Source of the DNA: Echinarachnius parma
Lineage: Eukaryota > Echinodermata > Echinoidea > Clypeasteroida > Echinarachniidae
Assembly: GCA_037951105.1 (NCBI GenBank)
Contig: JBAMJV010003332.1
Location: forward strand, 148,640-212,639
Reading direction: 5' to 3'
DNA length: 64,000 nt
The position numbers were made by a program, and so were the translations under genes. Below the pieces are notes generated by a model. It searched no databases. It was not told where the DNA came from and worked only from the letters and a program-made list of their open reading frames with translations. Position 1 is the first letter of the stretch; each line of letters opens with the position of its first letter. This document shows positions 33,901-42,413 of the stretch, piece by piece.

Positions 33901-36140
33901 ATATACCATTTTATCCCTGATTTTTCGCACAAAGTATCCAAATTCAGATACTATGGATGATTGGAGTTTCAGAATTCTAATACTTTTGACTACAATTGAA
34001 AAGCATTCCGGAATCCTTTTCAATTCAATCTTGAATATCTCCATCATTGGGGAGACATTTGACAAATCAACCCCCATTTCATTCTTCCGTTACCATTTTG
34101 TATAAGCCAAACAACAAGGGTACAACAAAACTCAGCTCCAAGTGAATTTGGTTGAATTTGACAAAGCTTATGGATCACTTTAAATCTGAACTTGCAATAT
34201 TCAAATAATTTGCTTGGCATTCCAACAAAAACATCAAAAGCCTTCCCATATGTGACCGGCTATAGCAAAACCCTGCACTTGTCGGTAAATCATGTTTTGA
34301 AGAAATGGGCATTTTAAGTTCACATAATCTGTGTAAAAGACTAATGATTGTATGATTGAAACAATCTTCACCATTTATTGATCAGTTTGTTAGAACAAAG
34401 CATCAAGTGAAAGCTTATGAGGAGGCCTTTCGTATGGTATGACAATCTACATTTTGATTTTTTACCGACGAGTGCAGGGTTTTGCTATAGCTGGTCACAT
34501 ATATAAGTATAAAGATGTTTTAGCAGGATTTAACATGGATGTTGTTTATTCTCATTTTCAGGACCATGACTTCTTCCAGCACCTTGAGATGCACATGAGG
34601 TCAGAGTTCCCCCCAATCTGTGGCAGGGATCATCTATCGTACAGGTCATACTACTACCCAGTCAAGGTGAGCATTTAGTTATTGATGCTTCTTTGTATTT
34701 CAAAATAGTTTATACAAAGCCTGGTATCTTCTCATAACCAATGCTAGAAATTAACCGTTTTGCCATGTGGCCCAGTCGGGCAAGTAAAAACACGATTGTT
34801 CAACTTTGAGTGGCCCGGAACCTAAATCTGGTGGCCCCATACAAAGAAAAACATAACAATTTCTGTTTTGCCCGAACGGGCCAGTAGAATTTAGGATCAA
34901 TGAAATTTGGTGGCCCGGAGCTAATTTTTAGTGGCCCTGGGCCAGCTAATTTCAGGCACTGTCATAACAGTACCAGATGAAGCCCACTGTTTATGTGATT
35001 TGTGCTCAAATTGAGCCCATTCAGGACTGGTCCCGAAAATACTCAGGCTAGGGCCTATGGAGAATACATGTTGTAGCAAAATCAATCAGTCCTGAACGGG
35101 TTAAGATCAGAAAGAATAATGGGCAACAGTGAAATTACATTTTGTTACAGTCTATCAAATCTACTTAAACTTTTATCTTTTCTTTACCTCACTTGATGAT
35201 GGTAACATAGTTTGTTGTTTTGTTTTGCCTCGCTGATAAAATCCTAACAAGTGTGAAAGTATTCATATGCCTCTGTTGACAAATTGTCATGCTAGACACT
35301 GTGATGTTAATTTCACCTCTTTTTTGCAGAATGTGATTGATGGTGACTTGTGTGAGCAGTACAACTCCATGGACCTGTCCAAACAGAGGACCGTGGCTGA
35401 AGAACTGGACAGGAATCCTAGTGAGGTATGAACAATGTTTAGTTTGATCCATTATCTTTGTCAAATTCAATCAAAAGTCACTGGGACTTTTCACATTTCT
35501 GTTGTACCTTGTTGTTTGGTATATGGTAACAGAAGAATGAAATGGGTTTCGATTTTTCAATTGTCTCTCTAATTGTGGAGATATTTATGATTGAATAAAA
35601 AGAGGAGCGCTTTTTCTATTGTAAAAATCGATGGGCAGTGTGATAAAATCTGATATCAATGTTCACTTTTACGGTGGGTAAACAGTGTTCCATTTCTATG
35701 AAACTATCACAAATCTTTTTTTAAAGAATCTTACAATGATATTGGTTTATGATAAAGTCTCCAACATCACCTTTGGAAAAAATCTTATGAAGTTAATGGA
35801 TCACCTTAAACCCACGTATTGCAGTATCACAAACATTTTGAGTTAATGTATCCATGAGTACCCATTTTGAGGAAAGAGGTTTATTTCTTTATCTGTAATT
35901 GTTTATTGTAAAGTGACCCATCCTTTCACTGAATCTGATTTTCACTGTAGTGATCTGTTTCATGCTAGCTTGAGTATGGGCAAGATTGTGATCACTTGCA
36001 AGGATCAGCATTAACATCTTCTTTAAAAAAAAGACACAAATTGGTTGTGATACACTCATTGTAATTTTGCCTTTCTGTTTTGTTTTATCTTACAGGTTTC
36101 CAAGAAACTGGAAGACATCAGAACAAGATTTGCCTTCTAG
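13868..36140 (+). CDS. SF3B3: Splicing factor 3b subunit 3 (SF3B3/SAP130), complete, 25 coding exons
   Basis: This is the large WD40/beta-propeller (DDB1-like) scaffold of the SF3b complex in U2 snRNP, which helps recognise the branch site. Exons: 13826-14093 (ATG 13868), 15289-15365, 15684-15950, 16379-16520, 17512-17624, 18105-18167, 18568-18746, 21226-21391, 21910-22005, 22435-22507, 23837-23988, 24372-24527, 24982-25137, 25592-25735, 26536-26658, 27797-27951, 28354-28528, 29076-29281, 30126-30288, 30909-31034, 31584-31796, 32282-32524, 34562-34666, 35330-35425, 36096-36140 (TAG). Every junction has GT/AG and phases join. The protein starts [14 protein letters not shown], contains [39 protein letters not shown] and [11 protein letters not shown], and ends [12 protein letters not shown]. 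It is collinear with the human protein from end to end, about 1200 residues. Nineteen of the 25 introns (5' UTR intron included) hold one box C/D snoRNA each, and many carry decayed exon copies. Confidence 0.97.
14163..14290 (+). pseudogene. Decayed copy of the 3' part of SF3B3 first coding exon
   Basis: CCCCAACACTGGGAAGTGG onward follows the real exon (CCTAACACTGGAAAGCTG) through CTCACTGGAGGAAGCAAA. At the junction the donor context AAAGGTATGTC has become AAATGTATGTC, so the splice donor is lost. It lies 70 bp downstream of the functional exon. Confidence 0.85.
14345..14458 (+). pseudogene. Second, older copy of the same exon segment
   Basis: GACCCCTACACTGGCAAAC through GAAGCGAAGGTGAAAG aligns with the real exon and its donor, with several internal deletions. 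A GT follows at the donor position, but the frame is broken by TGA and TAG codons. Confidence 0.7.
14682..14761 (+). ncRNA. Box C/D snoRNA, family B copy 2
   Basis: Terminal stem GGTACAG/CTGTACC with the same boxes and D' guide as copy 1. The body from the stem to box D is essentially identical to 13298-13375. The 5' flank (GTATTGACTACATCAGA and GATTTGATCTT) is also shared with copy 1, so both arose from one duplicated segment that included the first coding exon. Located in the intron after the first coding exon. Confidence 0.9.
14801..15101. mobile_element. MITE with ACATGTTTAGCGTCC inverted ends
   Basis: Left end ACATGTTTAGCGTCC and right end GGACGCTAAACATGT are perfect inverted repeats. 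Inside are GGAGGAGGCCC/GGCGGCCTCC-like arms and three AAAATGGCCGACTTTTT copies. It lies in an SF3B3 intron. Non-coding. Confidence 0.75.
16919..16996 (+). ncRNA. Box C/D snoRNA, family B copy 3
   Basis: Stem GTACAG/CTGTAC, box C GAUGAUGU, D' CUGA, C' GUGAUUA and D CUGA. The D' guide TCCGTGTTTCAG is unchanged. The segment between D' and C' reads CATTTA and so differs from copies 1 and 2. Confidence 0.9.
17831..17908 (+). ncRNA. Box C/D snoRNA, family B copy 4
   Basis: Same fold, boxes and D' guide as the other family B members. The D'-C' spacer is AATTCT. About 250 bp of flanking intron on both sides is shared with copy 5 at 22788, showing transfer of a whole intron segment. Confidence 0.9.
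18247..18330 (+). pseudogene. Decayed copy of SF3B3 exon 18568-18746 (3' part)
   Basis: AAATACTTTGACACAGTCCC through CAAGACGGGTTTCCTCTTGG matches the functional exon 400 bp downstream with few changes, but the last codons and donor are lost. A family A snoRNA follows at once. The functional exon is likewise followed by a family A snoRNA, so the exon and snoRNA were duplicated as a unit. Confidence 0.85.
18348..18428 (+). ncRNA. Box C/D snoRNA, family A copy 1
   Basis: Stem AGCATAGC/GCTATGCT. Box C AUGAUGA 18357-18363, D' CUGA 18383-18386, C' AUGAUGA 18392-18398 and D CUGA 18417-18420. The D' guide ATCTGTCAATCC is complementary to 18S rRNA GGAUUGACAGAU. The fifth base from D' faces the first U of GGAUUG, probably the site called Um1288 in human. 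Confidence 0.92.
18930..19024. mobile_element. Fragment of MITE family 1
   Basis: GTTTGTAATGTTATTGTGCA and GGTTTTGGTTACTAAA match the right end of the copy at 32991-33523, ending in ACTATCCCTT. The left part is absent. Confidence 0.6.
19051..19132 (+). ncRNA. Box C/D snoRNA, family A copy 2
   Basis: Same stem, boxes and D' guide as copy 1. The 3' flank (GGCAAGTTTCTATATTTTAT) is identical to that of copy 1, which supports recent duplication. The segment before box D differs (ACTCACACAAGTT). Confidence 0.92.
19607..20077 (+). promoter_or_regulatory. Nuclear-receptor-like half-site arrays inside the repeat
   Basis: AGGTCAAAGGTCAAGGTCA occurs at 19607-19625 and 19909-19927. A one-base variant lies at 19758-19776 and a shorter form at 20059-20077. 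The motif combines a DR1 (AGGTCA-A-AGGTCA) with a TCAAGGTCA extended half-site. Match to receptor binding sites is by consensus only; activity is unproven. Confidence 0.4.
20090..20445. mobile_element. 356-bp hAT-type insertion with perfect 8-bp target duplication
   Basis: The termini TAAGGCTGT and ACAGCCTTA are inverted. CTCATTAT occurs at 20082-20089 and 20446-20453. The interior has palindromic GGGTACCCGGG and GAGTCCCGGG motifs near both ends. It interrupts the larger CCGT-bearing repeat, so it is the younger element. Confidence 0.8.
20727..20925. mobile_element. MITE family 2 fragment
   Basis: The sequence with AATCACTTTGCATTTCACTC and CATATCAGATCACAACAATA matches parts of the complete copies at 32607-32995 and 51692-52079. 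It ends in TTACTAGATCCCTTTAA. A second fragment of the same sequence lies at about 21075-21200, upstream of the functional exon, and was copied together with the exon. Confidence 0.6.
20951..21066 (+). pseudogene. Partial copy of SF3B3 exon 21226-21391, acceptor kept, 3' half lost
   Basis: A TTGTTGCAG acceptor is followed by CTACCTGTACCAGATTGCCC and about 110 bp nearly identical to the functional exon, up to CTCAGGAACCT. It then runs into MITE family 2 sequence with no donor. It is very young by identity. If the acceptor were used it would truncate the protein. Confidence 0.9.
21571..21656 (+). ncRNA. Box C/D snoRNA, family A copy 3
   Basis: Stem TATGCATGGC/GCTATGCATA, box C AUGAUGU, D' CUGA, C' GUGAUGA and D CUGA. 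The D' guide is unchanged. The D-proximal segment is of the TTTATCACTGAGTT type, shared with copies 5, 6 and 8. Confidence 0.92.
22173..22253 (+). ncRNA. Box C/D snoRNA, family A copy 4
   Basis: Stem AGCATAGC/GCTATGCT with box C AUGAUGC. D' is preceded by CAATCCC instead of CAATCCA, which keeps pairing at the target and the five-base spacing. The D-proximal segment is CATACTCACGAGTT. Confidence 0.9.
22788..22865 (+). ncRNA. Box C/D snoRNA, family B copy 5
   Basis: Stem GTACAG/CTGTAC with the family B boxes and D' guide. The flanks on both sides (GCAGGCTGGT upstream; CTATCAAATCTAACAGATC and AATGAACTGACCACTA downstream) repeat those of copy 4 five introns earlier. Confidence 0.9.
23655..23750 (+). 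pseudogene. Decayed copy of SF3B3 exon 23837-23988
   Basis: A CACCAG acceptor-like site is followed by ATGAGTTTGGTGCTTACATC and close similarity. A deletion then removes the TCCATCGGTGAGACTG part, and similarity ends near GTTTTCCC. It is broken and has no donor. Confidence 0.85.
24194..24285 (+). ncRNA. Box C/D snoRNA, family A copy 5
   Basis: Long stem CATGTGCATAGC/GCTATGCACATG. Box C AUGAUGU 24207-24213, D' CUGA 24234-24237, C' GUGAUGA 24245-24251 and D CUGA 24270-24273. The D' guide is unchanged. It ends 86 bp before the next exon, the closest of the set. Confidence 0.93.
24697..24780 (+). ncRNA. Box C/D snoRNA, family A copy 6
   Basis: Stem TGCATAG/CTATGCA, box C AUGAUGA, C' UUGAUGA, D' and D CUGA. 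The D' guide is unchanged. The flank (CTCGAGCC upstream, GGAATCACTCA downstream) is repeated around copy 8 three introns later. Confidence 0.92.
25257..25333 (+). ncRNA. Box C/D snoRNA, family A copy 7
   Basis: Stem GCATAGC/GCTATGC. Box C AUGAUGC, with the D' guide CTGTCAATCCC before CUGA. The D-proximal segment is shortened to TTCACTTGAGTA, so a second guide there is unlikely to be conserved. Confidence 0.88.
25483..25507 (+). pseudogene. Short relic of SF3B3 exon 25592-25735
   Basis: A TCAG acceptor-like site and GACTGTCTGCAACAC match the first bases of the functional exon (GACTGCCTGCAACCC) about 110 bp downstream. Only the beginning is left. Confidence 0.5.
26700..26990. repeat. Dispersed repeat (GGCC...TTTACTTGCC type)
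   Basis: Includes a ~30-bp tandem pair (ATTTTCCTCTTGTAGTTCAC / ATTTTCCTCTTTTAGTTCAC) and CCCGGGCGATCGGGCAG. Related wording (GGCCCGG, AATTTTTAGTGGCCC) recurs at about 34740-34960. Non-coding. Confidence 0.35.
27150..27228 (+). pseudogene. Decayed copy of SF3B3 exon 27797-27951
   Basis: CAAGGTACTTGCCATGTTAAG through TCTTGTCTTATGTGAC aligns with the start of the functional exon (GTGCTTGCCATGTCCAGTAG to CTTTGTCTTATGAGAC) with deletions. TAA and TAG break the frame. It lies upstream of snoRNA copy A8. Confidence 0.75.
27292..27515. mobile_element. Palindromic MITE (GTATTCACAAAGGAGG ends)
   Basis: Left GGTCCGTATTCACAAAGG and right CCTTTGTGAATACGGGCC are inverted. Inner arms with AAACCG/CGGTTT and CTGATGGAGAGAGAATGT/ACATTCTCTCTCCATCAG extend the hairpin to about 100 bp per arm. 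It sits inside the intron segment that is shared with intron copy A6, splitting it. A divergent relative is at 45775-46085. Confidence 0.8.
27559..27642 (+). ncRNA. Box C/D snoRNA, family A copy 8
   Basis: Stem TGCATAGC/GCTATGCA, box C AUGAUGA, D' CUGA, C' UUGAUGA and D CUGA. The D' guide is intact. It is nearly identical to copy 6, including flanks. Confidence 0.92.
27963..28032. repeat. (ATTG)n/(ATGG)n microsatellite
   Basis: Perfect GATT repeats pass into GGAT repeats and back, directly after an SF3B3 donor site. Low complexity. Confidence 0.9.
28155..28227 (+). ncRNA. Box C/D snoRNA, family C copy 1
   Basis: Stem TGGTC/GACCA. Box C GUGAUGU, D' CUGA after the guide ACAAGCATATGT, a weak C' and D CUGA. 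ACAAGCATATG is complementary to 18S rRNA CAUAUGCUUGU. Counting five from D' gives A27 (human numbering), the target of U27/SNORD27. Confidence 0.88.
28734..28804 (+). ncRNA. Box C/D snoRNA, family C copy 2
   Basis: Stem ATGGTC/GACCAT, box C AUGAUGU 28741-28747, D' CUGA 28765-28768 and D CUGA 28795-28798. The guide is identical to copy 1. About 50 bp of upstream flank and some downstream flank are shared almost exactly with copy 5. Confidence 0.9.
29355..29462 (+). pseudogene. Copy of the 3' half of SF3B3 exon 29076-29281
   Basis: AGAGCTGGCATGTGGGCC through AACGAAGCCGCCTTTGG closely matches the functional exon. The donor CAGGTAGGG has become GGGTAGCCG. It lies about 75 bp downstream of the functional exon. 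Confidence 0.88.
29525..29735 (+). pseudogene. Older copy of the same exon, split by a MITE
   Basis: GCGAAGCTGGAGCTGCAATG matches the exon before the insertion at 29571-29702. ATGCTAGACACGGTTGTTGAG matches the exon's CTAGACATGGTGGAG part after it. The exon copy therefore predates the MITE. Confidence 0.6.
29571..29702. mobile_element. Hairpin MITE (GGTGTTGCATAAAGA ends)
   Basis: GGTGTTGCATAAAGA/TCTTTATGCAACACC ends are inverted, with inner AAGTCAGAAAATG/CATTTTCTGAC arms. A relative with the ends GGCCCCGTTGCAGAAAGAGA lies at 42064-42210. Confidence 0.75.
29833..29906 (+). ncRNA. Box C/D snoRNA, family C copy 3
   Basis: Stem TTGGTC/GGCCA, extended by outer pairing of AAAGGTAATGACA with TGTCATTACCTTT (29819-29924). 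Box C AUGAUGU, D' guide ACAAGCATATGT, D CUGA. The long outer stem is special to this copy and could help box pairing in a long intron. Confidence 0.88.
30367..30400 (+). pseudogene. Short relic of SF3B3 exon 30126-30288
   Basis: AAGGAACTAAGTTGGAAC matches AAGGAACTAAGCTGGAAC of the functional exon, about 110 bp downstream of it. Little else is left. Confidence 0.5.
30526..30596 (+). ncRNA. Box C/D snoRNA, family C copy 4 (weakened guide)
   Basis: Stem TGGTC/GACCA, box C AUGAUGG, D' and D CUGA. The D' guide reads GACTAGCATATGT instead of AACAAGCATATGT, so pairing to 18S is interrupted after about seven bases. It may be losing function. Confidence 0.82.
31955..32025 (+). ncRNA. Box C/D snoRNA, family C copy 5
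   Basis: Identical in body to copy 2, with shared flank (GAAATTAAACAAAA upstream, TTGATAATGTA downstream), although four exons lie between them. It has an intact Am27-type guide. Confidence 0.9.
32607..32995. mobile_element. MITE family 2, complete copy
   Basis: Ends TTAAAGGGATCTAGTAACTT and ATGTTACTAAGTCCCTTTAA are inverted. The interior with ATATGTCCACAGGGTATTGTG matches the copy at 51692-52079. A family 1 element starts at its right end. Confidence 0.7.
32991..33523. mobile_element. MITE family 1, copy b
   Basis: Ends AAAGGGGTAGTTCAGTTTTGG and CCAAAACTGTCCTACCCCTT are inverted. It abuts MITE family 2 (two elements back to back in one SF3B3 intron). Confidence 0.75.
33618..33692 (+). ncRNA. 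Divergent family A box C/D snoRNA (copy 9) with a different guide
   Basis: Stem GCATGGC/GCTATGC, box C GUGAUGG, D' CUGA, C' AUGAUGA and D CUGA (TTCTGAGCTATGC as in family A). The D' guide is GATCGTATATTCAT, unrelated to CTGTCAATCC. I could not place it on rRNA from memory. It is either a retargeted or a degenerate member. Confidence 0.7.
34247..34503. mobile_element. MITE family 3, copy a (TATAGCAAAACCCTGCACTTG ends)
   Basis: Left ATATGTGACCGGCTATAGC and right GCTATAGCTGGTCACATAT are inverted, followed inwards by AAAACCCTGCAC/GTGCAGGGTTTT. A second copy is at 45069-45290. Confidence 0.8.
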
Positions 36141-38035
36141 GTCTGCACTGTGATCATCACTTGGAGAGGACTTAATAGAAAAACATGAACAACGGTTGAA
36201 AGCTGCAATTATGAACCCGTGGATATAAATCCAAATGTGAAGAAATGGACTTCATTTATTCTTCATTCATGGAGGACGTGATGTTACACAATCGGAGAGG
36301 AGCTTGACTTCAAATCTGGACTTTCTTCGTTTGAAACTGATCGATGCCCCGACATTTGTGTCCTTCAGCAAGACATTTTATCCATATTGTTGCTCTCTAC
36401 CCAGGAGTATAAATGGGTTCCTGGACGGACATACATTAGCCTGTGTGCTGTAATATGACTGCTCGTGGCTAGTATGCTTCCTGGGGAGTTTCAATAGTGC
36501 GCATTTGAATTGTACCATTAGCAACTAAAAGTCAAATGGGACTGGGCTATCGAACCTAGTGGTAAGCACTATCTAAAAAAAATAGTAGTATTATTTGTAG
36601 GTGTTCTAGTTTAGACTAGTCTTGAGGTTGAAGTATCTTGATCTAAAGTTAAACTCCAAATCCTGATCTGCATTGAAAAAAAGATTGTCATTGGCTCAAC
36701 ATCACTGTTTTACCCTGAAAGATCTAGGAAGTTTCTCATGCACTAGTTTGTAACTTTGTTACTTTATGCGAATATCTCATTTGAGCAAGACAAATAATGT
36801 ATCTTCTGTCAAACAAATTGTACATTTTATAGCGGGCTAAGTGCATGTTTTCATGTGTTCACATATCCTGGTCATTTAAAACCATTATTTATTGTTATAG
36901 GTATAAAATTGAATTTTGAACTATACACTCCATTCAACAAAGCTAAGATTATTTTAACTGGTTTACAGTATATGCCTTATTTGAAAATTTTATGTTTTCC
37001 TTTTGTTTCAATCAGTTGATTTTGTAGTATTCATTCAATGAAATCATATATTGTTCTTAAAATGAAAGGATTCTCTAGTACATTCAATTCAGTTTCCAGT
37101 AACTACATTATCTTATCTACAAGGATTCTGTAAATTGAAATTTGATCCACATACATATCATGTGCATTTCACCATATCTTCAATTTTTGATTTAGTACTT
37201 AAGTGCAAAGATTGTGTTTGGGTTTCCGCTGCTGAACATGAATTTTCTGTGTATGATTTTCTTTCCCTAAAAAAATATCAAATTTGAGATTGAAACCTTG
37301 GATTTATCAAAGAAGTAATAAAATTTTGTAGATACCTTGAATTATATTTTTCAACGAATTGGAGAATTGATTGATACAGCTGTTACCATTTGAAAGTGGA
37401 AAGAAAGAAACAGGGCCCATATTCAAAGAACTGCACTAACTAAGTTATATTCTAAGTCTTTTTATGATAAGTATGAAACAAGAATTCCCTTTAGTTGACA
37501 ACTAGGGTTAACTTAAGCAGTAGGTAATACATGCTTACCCAGATAACCAGTGACTAAATGGGTATTTGGCAGGAACAAGGAACTAATTCCTTGAAATGCT
37601 TGAGGGCTCCATCATTGCAGCTCGGCCAAGGCTAAATAAAAATGGACTCTTATTAGTAGTAGTAAAACAACTTTGTTATGCTTACTTGGCCTTATCAGCC
37701 AAAATAAGTCTTAGAATGGAGCTAAGCTAGTGGAGTTTTATGAATATAGGTCCCGTTGTATCCTTGTACAGCAGAATGTGATTCGTTTGTACATTTTGTA
37801 TTTATTGTAAAGAAAGCAATCACAAATGTTGTCATCATGTTTGTCCGACGTGTGTCAATTTGTACTGAACACGATGTCATTCCCCCAACATGATGTATTG
37901 CTGGGATCATGTCTCGATGTAAATAGCAATTTTATACAGAAATTAAACTTTTGTCACAACAGAAAATTGTATTCCTTGGTTTTGTCCCCAATTATTGTGG
38001 TATTCCATGTACTTAGTGTGTGAGTTATAAGATTA
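36141..38035 (+). other. SF3B3: SF3B3 3' UTR and end of transcript
   Basis: Non-coding sequence follows the TAG at 36140. AATAAA occurs at 37317-37322 and 37635-37640, and either may serve as polyadenylation signal. No other gene was recognised. Confidence 0.6.
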
Positions 38036-38036
38036 T

Positions 38037-38290
38037 TAAAGGGATAGTACAGTTTTGGTTGAGAGGGCGCTTCAAGAAATAATTTCTTTGTGGAGGTAGT
38101 GGAAATAATATGGGTAATAATAGTTATATAGTGGGTATAATATTTGGAAAAGCACATGTTGAAGACAAAATAAACTGCAATCAAAATCTGTTCAGAAACA
38201 TTTATGCGATAATTAAACAAAATAATGGACACTTTTTTCAAAATAAACCAAACTAAAACTCAGTTTGACAAGAACTGTACTATCCCTTTA
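38037..38290. mobile_element. MITE family 1, short copy c
   Basis: Ends AAAGGGATAGTACAGTTTTGG and AGAACTGTACTATCCCTTT are inverted. About half the length of the other copies. Confidence 0.7.
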
Positions 38291-41034
38291 AATGCCAGCA
38301 GGCTTTAAAAAGGCCCTCTAATTTATCAATATATGAATGATAAGTATTGAAAGGTAGTGTAATCCTCCTCGGATTTGTGTCTTATTTCATTATGGCCTAG
38401 TCCCACTGCACCGTTTCTTCCTTCCGTTTCCTAAACGGTCAATATCTAGGAAATTATGAAAGTTCCACGACATTTCGTCTCGTGCAAAACAGAACCACAT
38501 TAAAAGTATCCTACTAGTCCATTCCGAACTTGATCAGCATCGTTTTGATTCCTGCTAGTACCTTCTGGATGTCAAATGGATAGGAAAGAGAAACAGTGCA
38601 GTGGAAATGGACAATGGGCACATTTTAGTTGTCCTCTGAATACGTGTATGTGTGGGTGTGTGTGTGAGAGTGTTCTTAATTTGCACAAGTTTTTTTCCAT
38701 GTGGGGCAGACACCATCACCAGTCACACCGACCACATCCAAATGGAAGAAGTAGGAAATAAGTGCACAAAGCAACAAGTATTCTGATATTTTTCATGTTT
38801 TTTACTCCATTTCTCAATACATTAATGACTTGCTAGTGACATACATCGTACAAGTTCAGAACATTTTTTAGAATTATAATAACAAGAAGAACAATAGTTA
38901 TCATTAAAATCTGGTCGATTAAATGTTTTTTTTTTAACATCTCATCAACTTGGACCCAGCTTCGACACAGCACACAGACAATGATATAGTACATTATGAC
39001 TTGCTGCAAAAATAGTTTTCACATCTGTAAAAAATAACCGATTATATCTGATTATAATCATCTACTAACAATGCGGGTGTTCAAAAATAATTAAACACTT
39101 TGTAGAAATGACCAAACGTAAAACTTGGGATAATATTAACAATTTGGATTATAAAAATAACCTGTACCATTTATACAAACTACTAAAGGTAACTCTGGGA
39201 AATACATGTATGTACTATTATGTGACGCAGATCTGATGACAACTATGGGATACTACGCAGTATAACAAGCTCGGAAACGATGTGGTACTGGTTCTGACGC
39301 CCTCTATAACAAGGTTCCCAAGTACTACCAGTATAGCATTAGGGAAATAACTTTTCATATTTTTAACAGGGGAGGGGGCGATAAATGGCTCTTCCTCTGT
39401 AATAAAAGCTTTGCCAAAAGATCTGGTTTTAACCTCATATATCATTGTGATTTTAATCAATTGGTCTACAATTTGTATTATGGGCTATAACTGATTTTCT
39501 TGTTATATGTTTAGATACAATGAAGACCCGTACATGAACATATCACATGGCAAAATATAAAATGTTACAAATAGAACCTAACCTAATAATATGATGTTCA
39601 AATATTTCAAGTTAAATAACACTTTTAAATAGGTGAAGCAAAACACATTTTAAGCTTGTATAAAGGATAAATAATGTGTTGTGTAAAAAACAAAATATTT
39701 AGTAAAATGCACGTTCAAAACAAATTAAATTCCAGTATTTGACTAGCGCTCCTAACTTGAAATGAAAGAAAAACCTGCATACAATTCAAACTTTCTATCA
39801 ATATCCTATGACAACTTTCATTATTATGTTGTTACAGATTTCAGCTATTCAATAACTTTCTCTTTCTCCATGAAATGTGATCTAGAAATACTAGGATAAA
39901 GGAATCATTCACATAAATTCAAGTGTGATATAATATTTTTGAAGACGTGTACATTTATTCACATGTTTGTTACTATTATATGCAGGGCCCTCTTGGAGAA
40001 CAGTGTAAAAGCAAATAAGAGGCTACCTTAGAAAACAAACTGATTATCATAATATCATTATCATTCATTTGCCGTTGATATAAAATAAACATACTGTGAA
40101 TACATTATGGCACTAGTTCATAAGTAAAAAGAAAATGTCTAGAATTTGTTTTACAAATTGTGTTTACGTATAACCAAGTGATGAGGCCTTGATATATTCA
40201 GCCAAACATAAATAAATAAGAGGACAAACACATCACTGTAAAATACCATAAGGAAACAAGTGCTGTTTGAGAATGATGTTTCCTTATGATGTTTTATCAC
40301 ATGGTTTCTATTTTAAGTTGGTTGCAGAACTACTCAATGACAACAAATGAATAAAACAAAAATAATACATTTTCCATTTAAAAAGAAAATATGATTACAT
40401 ATGGCACAGAGCAACAAATAAAAATGGAAAATTCAACAAAATCATTTAAACTTTTGTTTGTAATACACACTCAATATCATAACATGTTCGGCTGTCGTCT
40501 ACAACTATCATAAGTGGTGTGACCAGACTTGACCTTTGTGATAAAACAGAGATGCAGTGGGCCATGCCAACCAATGTCTATTACACAATAATTAATTGAT
40601 TGAAAATGAGCATTCTTCGCTCATTTTCAATCATTTAAAATATTTCTAGTCAGTTTCCTCTATGTTTGAATTCACAATAATTAATTGTTACTTTTAAAAG
40701 GATAAGTTGGGTCACAGCGCTCTAGAAAGCAGCAGATGATAACCGGCTGTTATGTGTTACAAAAGTAAATGTAGCGTATTGAAACAAAGGCTTAACATCA
40801 TTCTTAAAATGAAATACTAAAAAAACAAATGCACTTTTACAATTAAATTAATATTAAAAGTCACTGGAAAACAAGCACTTTTGACCAAAAAAATATATGA
40901 GAAAGTGGAATGTACTGGTTTTTTGTGATTCATCTAAACAAAACAACAAAATCCTTGGTTTCTTGTGTGTGATGGAATAGCAGAAAAAAAAGAATGAGGC
41001 TTACATAAGGAAAGGAAAACATTGAAAAGGCTCG

Positions 41035-41235
41035 GATACTCAAGTCAGACCCAGGCCCCAGAACATAAATTCACAATTAATTTACGCTTGATTGATTGAT
41101 CGTCAATCGATATGCCATATTACTTGATCGTACGATCAATCAACCAATTACAATTAATTAATCAATTATACGATCAATCGAGATGCTAAATCAATCAATT
41201 GATTGTATTGATTAATCATAAATCTTTATGTTATG
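41035..41235. repeat. Palindromic repeat rich in TTGATTGAT
   Basis: CCCAGAACATAAATTCACAA on the left is loosely inverted to TCTTTATGTTATGGGACCC on the right. The centre holds multiple ATCAATCAAT/ATTGATTGAT runs. A likely hairpin MITE. Confidence 0.5.
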
Positions 41236-41937
41236 GGACCCAGATCTATCAAAACAAAGGAGATATTTGCATTCCTTCACAGAAAAAAAAGTTACACAAC
41301 TCTTTTTACCTTTGCATGTGTCACATGAACTGAACTTACATAAAAACACAACAAATATGGAATAACACGAGCTAGCTCTTTAAAGACAAACTGTGAGTAA
41401 ATATGCTTTCTGTTAAACCAATTTCACAGCAGTATTTGAATATACAGCTTTAAGTATCTCATATTTTAATTTGTTTCCCTACATCACATTTCATTTGCTT
41501 GTAGTATTATTAAGAGTTGCCAGTTCTGTCCGCTTAAAAAGCGTTTAATTTGCCAGAAATTGTCCATCCATACATATTCAATTATACAGCTCCAAGCACT
41601 AAATGATATTTCTACCAAAAATATTAACGGGAGTGACTGAATCGTGACATGAAAGCACATTATTTTGGCTGAACATTCCCCAAGAAATGTTTGATTTGAT
41701 GACAGATATGAGACGGACGATTTCTGGGACATACTGGCAACTTTTACCTAGTAGTATTAACATTAGTCGTGAACCACACACATAGAAACACACACTTGAT
41801 ACGCCCTAGTCTACACAGGAAGACAAAATATGACACCTTTTCCATAAAAAAAACATGTTTGAAGTAGAGTGGAACTTCATCATGCAGAGCTCCGGTAACA
41901 AAACCCTACAAGGTCATTTTGCTTGTACAGTGAAACC

Positions 41938-42370
41938 TCATTATAACGAGCACCTTTGGTTCATTGAATTTACCTCGTTATATCAGATATCTCATTGTAT
42001 CAGGGCTTAAAATCAATATCATACATACATGGAGAACCTGGACCTGTGAAATTACCTTGCTATGGCCCCGTTGCAGAAAGAGATACAATCGATTGCAAGT
42101 CAGAAAATGTGCGCGTCTCAACCAATCAGATTTGCGCATTTAGAACACATGATCTGACTTACAATTAATGGTAACTTACAATTTAGTGTATCTCTTTCTG
42201 CAACAGGGCCTATTTCAGTTACCTCGTTATATTAAACAGAGTTCATAATTAAAGGTACCACTGTACCAGCTCTTCAAATCCTTTTTTTGTTAACCTTCAT
42301 ATTAAAGATACCTGATACAACAAGATAATGTTCATGGTCCTAAGCTACTTGTTATAATGTGGTTCCACTG
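41938..42370. mobile_element. pogo/Tc1-mariner-like MITE with TA target duplication
   Basis: Left CAGTGAAACCTCATTATAAC and right GTTATAATGTGGTTCCACTG are inverted and flanked by TA on both sides (41936-41937, 42371-42372). TA duplication and CAGTG-AACC termini fit pogo-type elements. A hairpin MITE (42064-42210) is nested inside. Confidence 0.75.
42064..42210. mobile_element. Hairpin MITE nested in the pogo-like element
   Basis: GGCCCCGTTGCAGAAAGAGA and TCTCTTTCTGCAACAGGGCC are inverted. The inner part (AAGTCAGAAAATGTGCGC, ACCAATCAGATTTG) is shared with 29571-29702. Confidence 0.75.
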
Positions 42371-42413
42371 TACCATTACAAATTGATGTACAAGTTTATA
42401 TCATATTTGTTTA

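Noticed and set aside
35190-35300. Possible snoRNA near TTGATGATGG
   Set aside because: No closing stem and no CUGA in the right place.
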